Of a stretch of DNA of 64,000 nucleotides, positions 50,005 to 58,457 are shown piece by piece. The notes beneath the pieces were generated by a model. The model was not told the origin of the DNA, made no database searches, and was given only the letters and a program-made list of their open reading frames with translations. Both the position numbers and the translations under genes were made by a program. The DNA comes from Methylobacterium organophilum. Lineage in GTDB: Bacteria; Pseudomonadota; Alphaproteobacteria; Rhizobiales; Beijerinckiaceae. The stretch spans positions 124,001 to 188,000 of the forward strand of contig NZ_BPQV01000009.1 of the NCBI RefSeq assembly GCF_022179465.1. Reading direction: 5' to 3'. Numbering within the stretch: position 1 is the stretch's first letter; each line of letters starts with the position of its first letter.

Positions 50005-53000
50005 ACGCGCTGATCGCCTTCTCCCTGCGCCAGCGGGTGCTGGTGTTCCTGCTGTTCCTGATGACCCTCGGGATCGGCTATGCCAGCTACACCCAGCTCA
50101 ACATCGAGGCCTACCCCGATCCGGTGCCGCCGCTGGTCGACGTGATCACGCAGGTGCCCGGCCAGTCCGCGGACGAGATCGAGCGCTACATCACGATCCC
50201 CCTCGAGGTGCAGCTCGCGGGCATCCCCAACGCCACCGTGGTACGCACGATCTCGCTGTTCGGCCTGTCCGACGTGAAGATCCAGTTCAACTACGAGTTC
50301 ACCTATCAGGAGGCGCTCCAGCGCGTCCTCAACCGGCTGTCGCAGCTGCCCCCACTGCCCAACGGCGCCCAGCCGCAGATCTCGCCGACGAGCCCGGTGG
50401 GCGAGATCATGCGCTACAAGCTGCTCGGGCCGGCGGGCTTCAGCTCCACGGACATGAAGACCCTGCAGGACTGGGTGCTGCAGCGCCGCTTCAAGGCGAT
50501 TCCCGGCGTGGTCGACGTCACCGCCTTCGGCGGCAAGGCCAAGGAATACGAGATTTCCGTCGATCTCGCCCGGCTGCAATCCCACGGCATGACCCTGGTG
50601 CAGCTCGTCACCGCGCTGAACAACTCCTCGATCAATGTCGGCGGCCAGACGCTGAACGTCGGCGAGCAATCGGCCGTGGTGCGCGGCATCGGCCTGATCC
50701 GCGACATGGACGATATCGGCGACACCATGCTCACCCAGGTGAACGGCGTGCCAGTGCTGGTGCGCGACGTCGCCGAGGTGCGGGTGTCGAGCGCGCCGCG
50801 GCTCGGCATCGTCGGGCACGACGCGGACAGCGACGTGGTCGAGGGCATCGTCCTGATGAGCCGCGGCGGCGAGTCCCTGCCGACCCTCAAGCGCGTCGAG
50901 GCGGAGATCGACCGCATCAACGCCGGCGGCATCCTGCCCCCGGGCGTGAAGATCGAGCGGATCTACGACCGGCGCGGCCTGATCGAGACCACCACCCACA
51001 CGGTCATGCACAACCTCGTCTTCGGCGTGGTGCTGGTCTTCGTGGTGCAGTGGCTGTTCCTGGGCTCCTTGCGCAGCGCCATCATCGTGGCCGCGACCAT
51101 CCCCTTCGCCCTGGGCTTCGCCATCACGATCCTGGTGCTGCGCGGGGACTCGGCCAACCTGCTCTCCCTCGGCGCGATCGATTTCGGCCTGATCGTCGAC
51201 GCCACCGTTATCATGGTGGAGAACATCTTCCGCCACTGCGCCGAGCCCGAGCACGGCGAGGGCCAGGCGCCGCCGCCGGGGCTCAGCGGCCGCCTCGCCA
51301 CCATCGCCATCGCCGGCATGGAGGTGAACCGGGCGATCTTCTTCTCGGCCACGATCATCATCGTCGGCTTCCTGCCGCTCTTCACCCTGACCGGCGTCGA
51401 GGGCCACATCTTCGGCCCCATGGCCAAGACCTACGCCTACGCGCTGATCGGCGGCCTGCTCGCGACCTTCACCGTTTCCCCGGCCCTCTCGGCCCTGATC
51501 CTGCCGAACCACGTGGAGGAGAAGGACACGCTGATCGTGCGCCTGCTGCGCTTCGGCCACGTGCTGATCCTGCGCTTCGCCCTGCGCAACAAGCTGCTCG
51601 CCCTGCTCGGGATCTTCGCCATGCTCGGCGCCTCCGGCATCGCGGCGCGGACCCTGGGCCTCGAATTCCTGCCCAAGCTCGAGGAGGGCAACCTCTATAT
51701 CCGCGGCACCATGCCGGGCTCGATCTCGCTGGAGGCGGGGGATTCCTACGTCCAGGGCATCCGCAAGCTGGTCCAGGCGGTGCCGGAGGTCGTCACCGTG
51801 ATCTCGCAGCAGGGCCGGCCCAACGACGGCACCGACGCGACGGGCTTCTTCAACGTCGAGATCCTGGCCCCGCTGAAGCCGATCGGCGAGTGGCGCAAGG
51901 GCATCTCGAAGGAGGACATCATCGCCGACCTGCAGGCGAAGTTCGACGCGCAGTATCCCGGCATCGAGTTCAACTTCTCCCAGTACATCGAGGACAACGT
52001 CCAGGAAGCGGCCTCGGGCGTGAAGGGCGAGAACTCCGTCAAGATCTACGGCACCGACCTCAACGAGATCACCAAGACCGCCGAGGCGATCAAGCGCGTG
52101 CTCTCGACCATCCCCGGGATCGAGGACCTCGCCGTCTTCACCTCCCTCGGCCAGCCGACGGTGCGCATCGACATCGACCGGCGCAAGGCGGCCCGCTACG
52201 GCCTCGCGCCGGGCGACGTGAACACCACGGTGCAGGCGGCGATCGGCGGCCAGACCGCGGGCGACCTCTACGAATACGGCTCGGACCGGCACTTCCCGAT
52301 GCGGGTGCGCCTGGCGCCCGAATACCGGCGCTCCCTGGAGACGATCCGCAACATCACCATCGGCGCCACCGCCAGCAACGGCAGCGTCATCCAGGTGCCC
52401 CTCTCCGAGATCGCCACCGTCGAGCTCGTCTCGGGCGCGGCCTTCATCTACCGCGAGGACCAGGAGCGCTACATCCCGGTGAAGTTCTCGGTGCGCGGGC
52501 GCGACCTCGGCAGCGCCGTGATCGAGGCGCAGCGCCGGGTCGCCGAGGAGGTCGCGCTGCCCGCCGGCTACCATCTCGAATGGGTCGGCCAGTTCACCAA
52601 TCTCAAGGAGGCGGTGGCCCGCCTGAGCGTGGTGGTGCCGATCACCCTCGCCCTGATCGCCCTGCTCCTGTTCGTGAACTTCTCCTCCGTCTCCGACATG
52701 CTGCTCACCCTCTCGGTGATCCCGATGGCGATGATCGGCGGCATCTTCGCCCTGGTGCTGACGGGCACGCCGTTCTCGATCTCGGCGGCGATCGGCTTCA
52801 TCGCCCTGTTCGGCATCTCGACGATGGAGGGCGTGATCCTGCTCGCCTATTACAACCAGCTCCTCGAGGAGGGGCAGAGCCGGGCGGCGGCGGTCTGGAA
52901 CGCCGCCAACGTGCGCATGCGGCCGGTGATGATGACCTGCGTGGCTGCCTGCGTCGGCCTGCTCCCGGCGGCGGTCTCCACCGGCATCGGCTCGCAGGTG

Positions 53001-53150
53001 CAGAAGCCGCTGGCCCTCGTGGTGGTGGGCGGCATCCTGCTCGCGCCGAACCTGATCCTCGTGGTGGTGCCGGTGCTGATCGGCCTGTTCTCCCGCCGCC
53101 GCCCGAATTCCGCCGCCCAGCCCGGCGCCCATGCGAGGGCCGCCGCGTGA
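50001..53150 (+). CDS. RND efflux transporter permease (CzcA/HME-like)
   Basis: This 1049-residue inner-membrane pump has twelve helices and two large periplasmic loops. It begins ALIAFSLRQRVLVFLLFLMT. The fourth-helix region DFGLIVDATVIMVENIFRH carries the DFG...D...EN pattern of the heavy-metal-efflux RND branch, where the acidic residues relay protons. The second-half signature WVGQFTNLKEAVARLSVVVP is also CzcA-like. Compared with classic CzcA (DFGxxxDGAV), Ala-Thr replaces Gly-Ala next to the Asp, so the substrate could differ from Co/Zn/Cd. It starts at GTG 50001. Confidence 0.94.
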   Translation: MNALIAFSLRQRVLVFLLFLMTLGIGYASYTQLNIEAYPDPVPPLVDVITQVPGQSADEIERYITIPLEVQLAGIPNATVVRTISLFGLSDVKIQFNYEFTYQEALQRVLNRLSQLPPLPNGAQPQISPTSPVGEIMRYKLLGPAGFSSTDMKTLQDWVLQRRFKAIPGVVDVTAFGGKAKEYEISVDLARLQSHGMTLVQLVTALNNSSINVGGQTLNVGEQSAVVRGIGLIRDMDDIGDTMLTQVNGVPVLVRDVAEVRVSSAPRLGIVGHDADSDVVEGIVLMSRGGESLPTLKRVEAEIDRINAGGILPPGVKIERIYDRRGLIETTTHTVMHNLVFGVVLVFVVQWLFLGSLRSAIIVAATIPFALGFAITILVLRGDSANLLSLGAIDFGLIVDATVIMVENIFRHCAEPEHGEGQAPPPGLSGRLATIAIAGMEVNRAIFFSATIIIVGFLPLFTLTGVEGHIFGPMAKTYAYALIGGLLATFTVSPALSALILPNHVEEKDTLIVRLLRFGHVLILRFALRNKLLALLGIFAMLGASGIAARTLGLEFLPKLEEGNLYIRGTMPGSISLEAGDSYVQGIRKLVQAVPEVVTVISQQGRPNDGTDATGFFNVEILAPLKPIGEWRKGISKEDIIADLQAKFDAQYPGIEFNFSQYIEDNVQEAASGVKGENSVKIYGTDLNEITKTAEAIKRVLSTIPGIEDLAVFTSLGQPTVRIDIDRRKAARYGLAPGDVNTTVQAAIGGQTAGDLYEYGSDRHFPMRVRLAPEYRRSLETIRNITIGATASNGSVIQVPLSEIATVELVSGAAFIYREDQERYIPVKFSVRGRDLGSAVIEAQRRVAEEVALPAGYHLEWVGQFTNLKEAVARLSVVVPITLALIALLLFVNFSSVSDMLLTLSVIPMAMIGGIFALVLTGTPFSISAAIGFIALFGISTMEGVILLAYYNQLLEEGQSRAAAVWNAANVRMRPVMMTCVAACVGLLPAAVSTGIGSQVQKPLALVVVGGILLAPNLILVVVPVLIGLFSRRRPNSAAQPGAHARAAA

Positions 53151-53281
53151 AAGAATCCGCCGTGTTGCCCAGGCCACAGCCCCGCCGCGGCAGGCCCCGT
53201 GCGGCCGGAGCCGCGTTGACAGGCGGGCCCCTCCCCCACCTCTACGGGGCGTCGGCACGCGATCGGGGAGCGGGCGCCAGG

Positions 53282-54817
53282 ATGCTTCAGGGACGGCCGC
53301 GCAGCCTCGCCGCCGCCGCGCTCGCGCTCTTCGCCGCGCTGGCACAGGCGGGCTGCGCCGTGGGTCCCGACTTCGTGGCCCCGAGCGATCCGCAGGTCGC
53401 CGGCTACACGAAGGGCCCGCTCAAGGATCCGCGCGCGGCCGCGGGCGTGGCGACGAGCCAGGGCGGCTCGGCCGACCAGGATTTCGTGCACGGGGCCGAC
53501 ATCCCCGGCGAGTGGTGGCGCCTGTTCCGCTCCAAGGCGCTGAACCGCCTCGTCGAGGAGGCGCTCGCCAACAATCCGAGCCTCGACGCGGCCCAGGCCA
53601 CCCTGCGCATGGCCCGCGAGAACATCCTGGCGCAGAAGGGCACACTCTTCCCGACCGTCGGCTTCAACGGCCTCGCCTCGCGCCAGAAGGTGCCGGGCGG
53701 GGACCTGCAGAGTCCGCTGCAGAATCCCAACCAGCTCCTCTACAGCCTCTACACGCCGCAGGTGCAGGTCGCCTTCACGCCGGACGTGTTCGGCGGCAAC
53801 CGCCGCCAGATCGAGTCGCTGGAGGCACAGGCCGAGAACCAGCGCTTCCAGCTGGAGGCGGCCTATCTCACCCTCACCTCCAACGTGGTGCTCGCCGCGA
53901 TCCAGGAGGCCTCCCTGCGGGCGCAGATCGACGCGACCAAGCGCGTGATCCAGGCACAGACGGAGGTGCTGCAGCTCTACAACAAGCAGCTCTCCCTCGG
54001 GCAGGTCGCCGGGGCCGACGTGGTGCAGCAGCAGGCCCAGCTCTCGGTCTCGCAGCAGCTCCTGCCGCCGCTGGAGAAGCAGCTCGCCCAGCAGCGCAAC
54101 CTGCTCACCGCCCTGGTCGGCCGCTTCCCGAGCGAGGAGGTCACCCAGACCTTCACCCTCGCGAGCCTCAAGCTGCCGACCAAGCTCCCGGTCAGCCTAC
54201 CCTCCAGCCTCGTGCAGCAGCGGCCGGACGTGAAGGCGGCGGAAGCCGCGGTGCACCAGGCCAGCGCCGATCTCGGCGTCGCCGTGGCGAACCGGCTGCC
54301 CCAGTTCACCATCACCGCGAATGGCGGCTCCTCGGCCACCCGCATCGCCCAGCTCGCCACCTCGGCGGCGAGCTTCTACGGCATCGTCGGCACCATCGCG
54401 CAGCCCCTCTTCGACGCGGGCACGCTCTACCGGCGGCAGCGGGCCTCCGAGGAGGCGCTCAACGTGGCCCAGGCCCAGTACCGGGCGGTGGTCATTTCGG
54501 CCTTCCAGAACGTCGCCGACGTGCTGCGGGCGCTGCAATCGGATGCCGACGCGGTCGCGGCCGCGGGCGCGGCGGAGAAGGCGACCGGCGAGAGCGTCGG
54601 GCTGATCCGCAAGCAGTTCGAGGCCGGGGCCGTCAACAGCGCGACGCTGCTCATCGCGCAGCAGGCCTATCTCTCGGCGCTGGTGAATTCCGCCAGCGCC
54701 CGCGCCAACCAGTATGCCGACACCGCCGCCCTGTTCCAGGCGCTCGGCGGCGGCTGGTGGAACCGCATGGACGTCCGCCCCCCCCGCCCCGAGACGGACC
54801 CGGCGCGGTTCTTGTGA
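53282..54817 (+). CDS. Outer-membrane efflux channel lipoprotein (NodT/TolC family)
   Basis: This 511-residue protein has a signal sequence ending ALAQAGCAVGPDFVAP, the Cys and CxVGPDF pattern of NodT-type RND outer-membrane lipoproteins, though the residues before the Cys are not a perfect lipobox. Two OEP repeats follow, with ALNRLVEEALANNPSLDAAQ early, TPDVFGGNRRQIES in the middle, and LLPPLEKQLAQQRNLLTALV. The start at 53282 is favoured by the signal peptide; an in-frame GTG at 53147 that overlaps the pump stop would add 45 residues. Third gene of the RND operon. Confidence 0.93.
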   Translation: MLQGRPRSLAAAALALFAALAQAGCAVGPDFVAPSDPQVAGYTKGPLKDPRAAAGVATSQGGSADQDFVHGADIPGEWWRLFRSKALNRLVEEALANNPSLDAAQATLRMARENILAQKGTLFPTVGFNGLASRQKVPGGDLQSPLQNPNQLLYSLYTPQVQVAFTPDVFGGNRRQIESLEAQAENQRFQLEAAYLTLTSNVVLAAIQEASLRAQIDATKRVIQAQTEVLQLYNKQLSLGQVAGADVVQQQAQLSVSQQLLPPLEKQLAQQRNLLTALVGRFPSEEVTQTFTLASLKLPTKLPVSLPSSLVQQRPDVKAAEAAVHQASADLGVAVANRLPQFTITANGGSSATRIAQLATSAASFYGIVGTIAQPLFDAGTLYRRQRASEEALNVAQAQYRAVVISAFQNVADVLRALQSDADAVAAAGAAEKATGESVGLIRKQFEAGAVNSATLLIAQQAYLSALVNSASARANQYADTAALFQALGGGWWNRMDVRPPRPETDPARFL

Positions 54818-54865
54818 GCGGGTTGCTGGGCTGAAGACCCGGCCGGTCTTCGGTTCATCGGAGCG

Positions 54866-54920
54866 GCGGTGAGGGGGAGTCGCCGGAGGTGGCTCCTCCG
54901 GAATCGCCCCCCCTCACCGC
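54866..54920. terminator. Large bidirectional terminator overlapping the tetR stop codon
   Basis: The outer arms GCGGTGAGGGGG (54866-54877) and CCCCCTCACCGC (54909-54920) and the inner arms CCGGAGG and CCTCCGG make a long hairpin between convergent genes. The right arm includes the stop codon of the TetR gene (54914-54916). Confidence 0.75.
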
Positions 54921-55480
54921 GGCCTCAACGCCTCCGTCAGGGCCCGGACGGCATTGCCGAACCCCTCCGCGCCGGCGAGCAGACGCTCCAGCAGGAGGGC
55001 GCCCTCCAGGGTCGCCACCACCATCCGGGCCTGGGCGGGCGGGTCGAGGTCGGCGCGGAGCGTGCCGCTGGCGACGCCCTCCCCGATCACCCGCTCCAGC
55101 CAGCGGATATGCTTGTCGAAGAAGCGGGCGATGTCGCCCTTGAGCGCGGCGGGCAGCGTGTCGAGCTCCACGGCCAAAGCCGCGCAGAGGCAGCCGAGCC
55201 CCTGCTCGACGCCGAGGAGATAGAGCCGGGCATAGGCCGCGATCCGCGCCAGCCCGTCCCCGCTCTCGCTCAGGATCGTGTCGAGCGCCGCGTCGTAGCG
55301 GGCGTCGTAGGCCTCGATCAGGGCGCGGGCCAGGTCTTCCTTGGTGCGGAAATGGTGATGGATGCTCGCCTTGCGGATCCCCACCGTCTCCGCGAGGTCC
55401 GCATAGCTGAAGCCGGAATAGCCACGGCCCCGCACCAGGATCTCCGCCTGGACCAGAAGCTCGGCACGGGTGTCTCTCAT
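54914..55480 (-). CDS. TetR-family transcriptional regulator
   Basis: This encodes 188 residues. The N-terminal helix-turn-helix reads RGYSGFSYADLAETVGIRKA, then SIHHHFRTKEDLARALIEAY, a standard TetR DNA-binding domain at about residues 5-55. The C-terminal ligand domain has a Cys pair in GLGCLCAALAVELDTLP, suggesting possible thiol or aldehyde sensing. It is divergent from the metallo-hydrolase gene across a 151-nt region that contains an 18-bp palindrome, its likely operator. It would be expected to repress itself and the divergent relay genes. Confidence 0.93.
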   Translation of the reverse strand: MRDTRAELLVQAEILVRGRGYSGFSYADLAETVGIRKASIHHHFRTKEDLARALIEAYDARYDAALDTILSESGDGLARIAAYARLYLLGVEQGLGCLCAALAVELDTLPAALKGDIARFFDKHIRWLERVIGEGVASGTLRADLDPPAQARMVVATLEGALLLERLLAGAEGFGNAVRALTEALRPR

Positions 55481-55587
55481 GGGCGTCGTCGGGGTCGTCT
55501 TCGGGTCGTCGCGCGGGGGCCGGTCACGGGACGGTGACCGTTTCGGATCCCTGGAAAGCTAGGTCTCGCACTTGACGCGGCAAAAAT

Positions 55588-55605
55588 CTACCTACTAGAT
55601 GGTAG
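55588..55605. promoter_or_regulatory. 18-bp palindromic operator for the divergent TetR regulator
   Basis: CTACCTACTAGATGGTAG reads CTACC-N2-CTAG-N2-GGTAG; fourteen of eighteen positions are symmetric. It lies 27 nt before the hydrolase ATG and 108 nt before the tetR ATG. A TTGAC element at 55572-55576 is just upstream on the plus strand, so a bound repressor would cover the rightward promoter. Confidence 0.75.
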
Positions 55606-55631
55606 CAATATAAATCAGGAGGAAATGGTCG

Positions 55632-56612
55632 ATGGCTGCGGGAGCGGTCGGAAAGGGTGTCGCCGCCGCGGAGCGTCCTCCCTTCGGGCGCGCCTCCCGG
55701 CGCGAGGCCCTGTTCGGCGGCCTTTGCCTCTGCTGTCTGCCGGCCTTGGGACGGGCCGCCGAATCGTTCGCCCTCGACGAGGTGGCCCCCGGGACCTTCA
55801 TCCGCCGCGGCCCCGATGCGGAGGCGACGCCGGAGAACGACGACGCCATCGCCAATATCGGCTTCATCGTCGGCAAGGACGGGGTGCTCGTCACCGAATC
55901 CGGCGGCAGCCTCGCCGATGGGCAGTGGCTGCGGGCCGAGATCGCCAAGCGCACGGACAAGCCGATCCGCTACGTGGTGCTGACCCACGTCCATCCCGAC
56001 CATTGCTTCGGCGCGGCCGCCTTTGCCGCGGACAAGCCGACCTTCATCGGCCATGCGAGCCTGCGCGAGGCCCTCGATGCCCGCGGCGAGTTCTACCGCA
56101 AGCGGCTCGCCGAGATCCTCGGCGAGGACAAGGCCGGCACCGTGGTCTACCCAACCATGACGGTGAAGGATTCGGCCGAGATCGATCTCGGCGGGCGCCG
56201 GCTCAGCTTCCACGCCCACGGCGCCGCCCATACCAGCAGCGACCTCTCGATGCTCGACCACGAGAGCGGCCTCTTGTTTCCCGCCGACCTGCTCTTCGTC
56301 GGCCGCATCCCCTCCCTCGATGGCAGCCTGCTCGGCTGGTTCAAGGAGATCGAGGTGCTGAAGGCGATGGGCGCCACGCGTGCCGTGCCGGGCCACGGCC
56401 CCACCCTGGTCGATTTCGCGCCCGAGGCCGCCAACCTCGCGCGTTATCTCGGTGCCCTGCGCGACGAGACCCGGAAGGCGATCTCCACCGGCCTGCCGAT
56501 CGAGCAGGCGGTGGCGACGGTGGCCCAATCCGAGCGCGGGCAATGGGCGTTGTTCGACACCTATCACGGCCGCAACGTCACGCAGGCCTATAAAGAGCTT
56601 GAGTGGGAATGA
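55632..56612 (+). CDS. Exported metallo-beta-lactamase-fold hydrolase, quinoprotein relay type
   Basis: This 326-residue protein has a twin-Arg-like signal (SRREALFGGLCLCCLPALGR). The metallo-beta-lactamase fold has THVHPDHCFG (HxHxDH, residues 119-124), HAHGAAHTSSD (His 200), PADLLFVG (Asp) and AVPGHGPT (His 255), a complete two-zinc set. The arrangement with a SoxYZ-like carrier and a CxxxCW protein matches the family that I know as quinoprotein relay system zinc metallohydrolase. It is expected in the periplasm. The start has a strong AGGAGGAA site 7 nt before the ATG. Substrate unknown. Confidence 0.88.
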   Translation: MAAGAVGKGVAAAERPPFGRASRREALFGGLCLCCLPALGRAAESFALDEVAPGTFIRRGPDAEATPENDDAIANIGFIVGKDGVLVTESGGSLADGQWLRAEIAKRTDKPIRYVVLTHVHPDHCFGAAAFAADKPTFIGHASLREALDARGEFYRKRLAEILGEDKAGTVVYPTMTVKDSAEIDLGGRRLSFHAHGAAHTSSDLSMLDHESGLLFPADLLFVGRIPSLDGSLLGWFKEIEVLKAMGATRAVPGHGPTLVDFAPEAANLARYLGALRDETRKAISTGLPIEQAVATVAQSERGQWALFDTYHGRNVTQAYKELEWE

Positions 56613-56649
56613 GGCGGGGCTACATCAATTTAGAGTGGAGGTTCACGCC

Positions 56650-57465
56650 ATGAAGAACTGGATCCTCGCCCTCGGGCTGACCCTGTCGGCCGCGGCGCTG
56701 AGCACGGGCCAGGCGCGCGCCGGCGCCACCGATTCCGACGAGGAGCGCGCCGCCCGCTGGAAGGAGGTGAAGACCTCCATCTTCGGCGACCGGGCGATCG
56801 AACCCGGCGAGAACGTCGTGAAGATCGACGCCCCCGCCCGCGCCCTCGACGCCGCCCTGGTGCCGATCACCCTGACCATGCCCGAGAAGGACAAGGTCAA
56901 GGCGCTCTCCTTCGTGATCGACGACAATCCGTCGCCCTACGCCGCCCACTTCACCTTCGGCCCGGCGGCCGACCCGGGCGAGATCAAGCTCCGGGTGCGG
57001 GTGAACAACTACACGAACGTCCACGCCGTCGTGGAGACGAAGGACGGCAAGCTCTTCGAATCCGCCAAGTTCGTGAAGGCCTCGGGCGGCTGCTCCGCGC
57101 CCATGGGCATGAGCGACGAGGAGGCCATGAAGGGCATGGGCGAGATGCGCATGAAGTTCGGCGGCGAGCCGGCCCCCGGCAAGCCGGTCGAGGCGACGCT
57201 GATGGTCCGCCACCCGAACTTTTCCGGCATGCAAATGAACCAGATCACCCGCGACTACACGCCGGCGCGCTACATCAACAAGCTCGACGTCTCCTACGGC
57301 GACAAGCTGATCTTCCACCTCGACGGCGACATCTCCATCGCCTCGAACCCGGTGATCAACTTCGCCTTCCTCCCGGAGGGCAAGGGCCCGATCAAGGTCG
57401 TGGCCTCCGACAACCAGGACGGGCACTGGGAGCAGACCTTCAATGCCCCCTCGCCGAGCAACTGA
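56650..57465 (+). CDS. Quinoprotein-associated SoxYZ-like carrier protein
   Basis: This encodes 271 residues with a signal peptide (MKNWILALGLTLSAAALSTG, cleavage after ARA). Residues about 30-150 resemble SoxY and end in KASGGCSAPMG, where Cys148 corresponds to the carrier Cys of SoxY (normally in GGCGG). Residues about 175-265 resemble SoxZ, giving a natural SoxY-SoxZ fusion. Between them is a Met-rich stretch, MGMSDEEAMKGMGEMRMKF. Such proteins are known beside PQQ-dependent dehydrogenases; the cargo is not established. It lies 37 nt after the hydrolase gene. Confidence 0.9.
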   Translation: MKNWILALGLTLSAAALSTGQARAGATDSDEERAARWKEVKTSIFGDRAIEPGENVVKIDAPARALDAALVPITLTMPEKDKVKALSFVIDDNPSPYAAHFTFGPAADPGEIKLRVRVNNYTNVHAVVETKDGKLFESAKFVKASGGCSAPMGMSDEEAMKGMGEMRMKFGGEPAPGKPVEATLMVRHPNFSGMQMNQITRDYTPARYINKLDVSYGDKLIFHLDGDISIASNPVINFAFLPEGKGPIKVVASDNQDGHWEQTFNAPSPSN

Positions 57466-57478
57466 GCGGGCGGACACG

Positions 57479-58063
57479 ATGCAGGCCTGTCTTCGCCTCG
57501 CCGCCCTCGCCGGCCTCGCCCTGCTCCTCGGAGCGGCGGGGCCGGCCAATTCGCCGGTCGACGTGCCAGAGCCGGAGGGCCTCTATACCGGGCCGCAGCG
57601 CGGCTACACCCCGCCGACGCTGAAGGGCGCCAAGGTCGTCGACCTCGCCGCGCTGGAGGCGCTCCAGGCGGAGGCCAAGCCCGTGCTGATCGACGTGGCG
57701 CTGGCCGACCGCAAGCCGGAGGGCCTGCCGCCGGACCGGCCCTGGTTCCCGGCCCACCGCTCGATCCCCGGCGCGGTCTGGTTCCCGAATGCCGGCGCGG
57801 TGCCCCTGCCGCCGGAACGGGAGGCGACCTTCCTCAAGCGCGTCGAGGACCTGACCGGCGGCGACAAGGCCCGCGCCATCGTCACCTTCTGCCATCCGGA
57901 ATGCTGGGGCAGCTGGAACGCGGGCAAGCGGCTCGTGCTTGCCGGCTACACCAACGTGCACTGGTTCCCGTCGGGCATTGAGGGCTGGCAGGACGCGCAC
58001 GAGACGAGCGTGCTCAAGCCGGATCCGGCTTGGGGCGCGAGCGGGGGTGCCGCGCAGCGCTGA
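57479..58063 (+). CDS. PQQ-dependent-catabolism-associated CxxxCW protein (rhodanese-like)
   Basis: This 194-residue protein has a signal peptide (MQACLRLAALAGLALLLGAA). A rhodanese-like fold follows, with VLIDVALADRKPEG, AHRSIPGAVWFPNAG and VTFCHPECWGSWNAGKRLVL, where Cys138, Cys142 and Trp143 form the motif that names the family, then NVHWFPSGIEGWQDA. The active-site Cys of rhodaneses would correspond to Cys138. Expected in the periplasm, passing sulfur or redox equivalents to neighbours. It is 13 nt after the SoxYZ-like gene and 7 nt before the thioredoxin. Confidence 0.9.
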   Translation: MQACLRLAALAGLALLLGAAGPANSPVDVPEPEGLYTGPQRGYTPPTLKGAKVVDLAALEALQAEAKPVLIDVALADRKPEGLPPDRPWFPAHRSIPGAVWFPNAGAVPLPPEREATFLKRVEDLTGGDKARAIVTFCHPECWGSWNAGKRLVLAGYTNVHWFPSGIEGWQDAHETSVLKPDPAWGASGGAAQR

Positions 58064-58070
58064 GGGTTCC

Positions 58071-58457
58071 ATGCTCGACCGCCGATCGATTCTCTTCAGT
58101 CTCCTCGTCCTCGGAGCTGGGCTCGAAGCCGGCTTCGGAGCCGCGCTTCCCTTCGACGAAGCCGGCTTCGAAGCCGCGCAGGCCGCCGGGCGGCCGATTC
58201 TCGTCGCGATCAGCGCGCCCTGGTGCCCGATCTGCAAGGCGCAGAAGCCGATTCTCGCCCGCCTCTCCGCCGAGCCCCGCTACAAGGATCTCGCCCTGTT
58301 CGAGATCGATTTCGACAGCCAGAAACCCCTGGTCCGCCGCTTCGGCGCCACCATGCAGAGCACGCTGATCGCCTTCAAAAACGGCAAGGAGGTCGGCCGC
58401 TCCGTCGGCGAGACGCAGCCGGAGTGGATCGAATCTCTTCTGGAGAAAACCCTCTGA
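58071..58457 (+). CDS. Exported thioredoxin-like protein
   Basis: This encodes 128 residues. The N-terminus is MLDRRSILFSLLVLGAGLEA, a probable signal sequence. The thioredoxin fold has the active site APWCPICKAQKP (Cys52 and Cys55) and MQSTLIAFKNGKEVGR, with Ser-Thr in place of the usual Thr-cis-Pro region. The CPIC centre differs from CGPC and often marks a reductant for a specific partner. It probably reduces the SoxYZ-like or CxxxCW protein encoded just upstream. Confidence 0.9.
   Translation: MLDRRSILFSLLVLGAGLEAGFGAALPFDEAGFEAAQAAGRPILVAISAPWCPICKAQKPILARLSAEPRYKDLALFEIDFDSQKPLVRRFGATMQSTLIAFKNGKEVGRSVGETQPEWIESLLEKTL

Noticed and set aside
51050-53281. Extension of the outer-membrane channel frame far upstream, inside the RND pump gene
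   Set aside because: The first part is an out-of-frame reading of the pump gene. The signal peptide begins at 53282.
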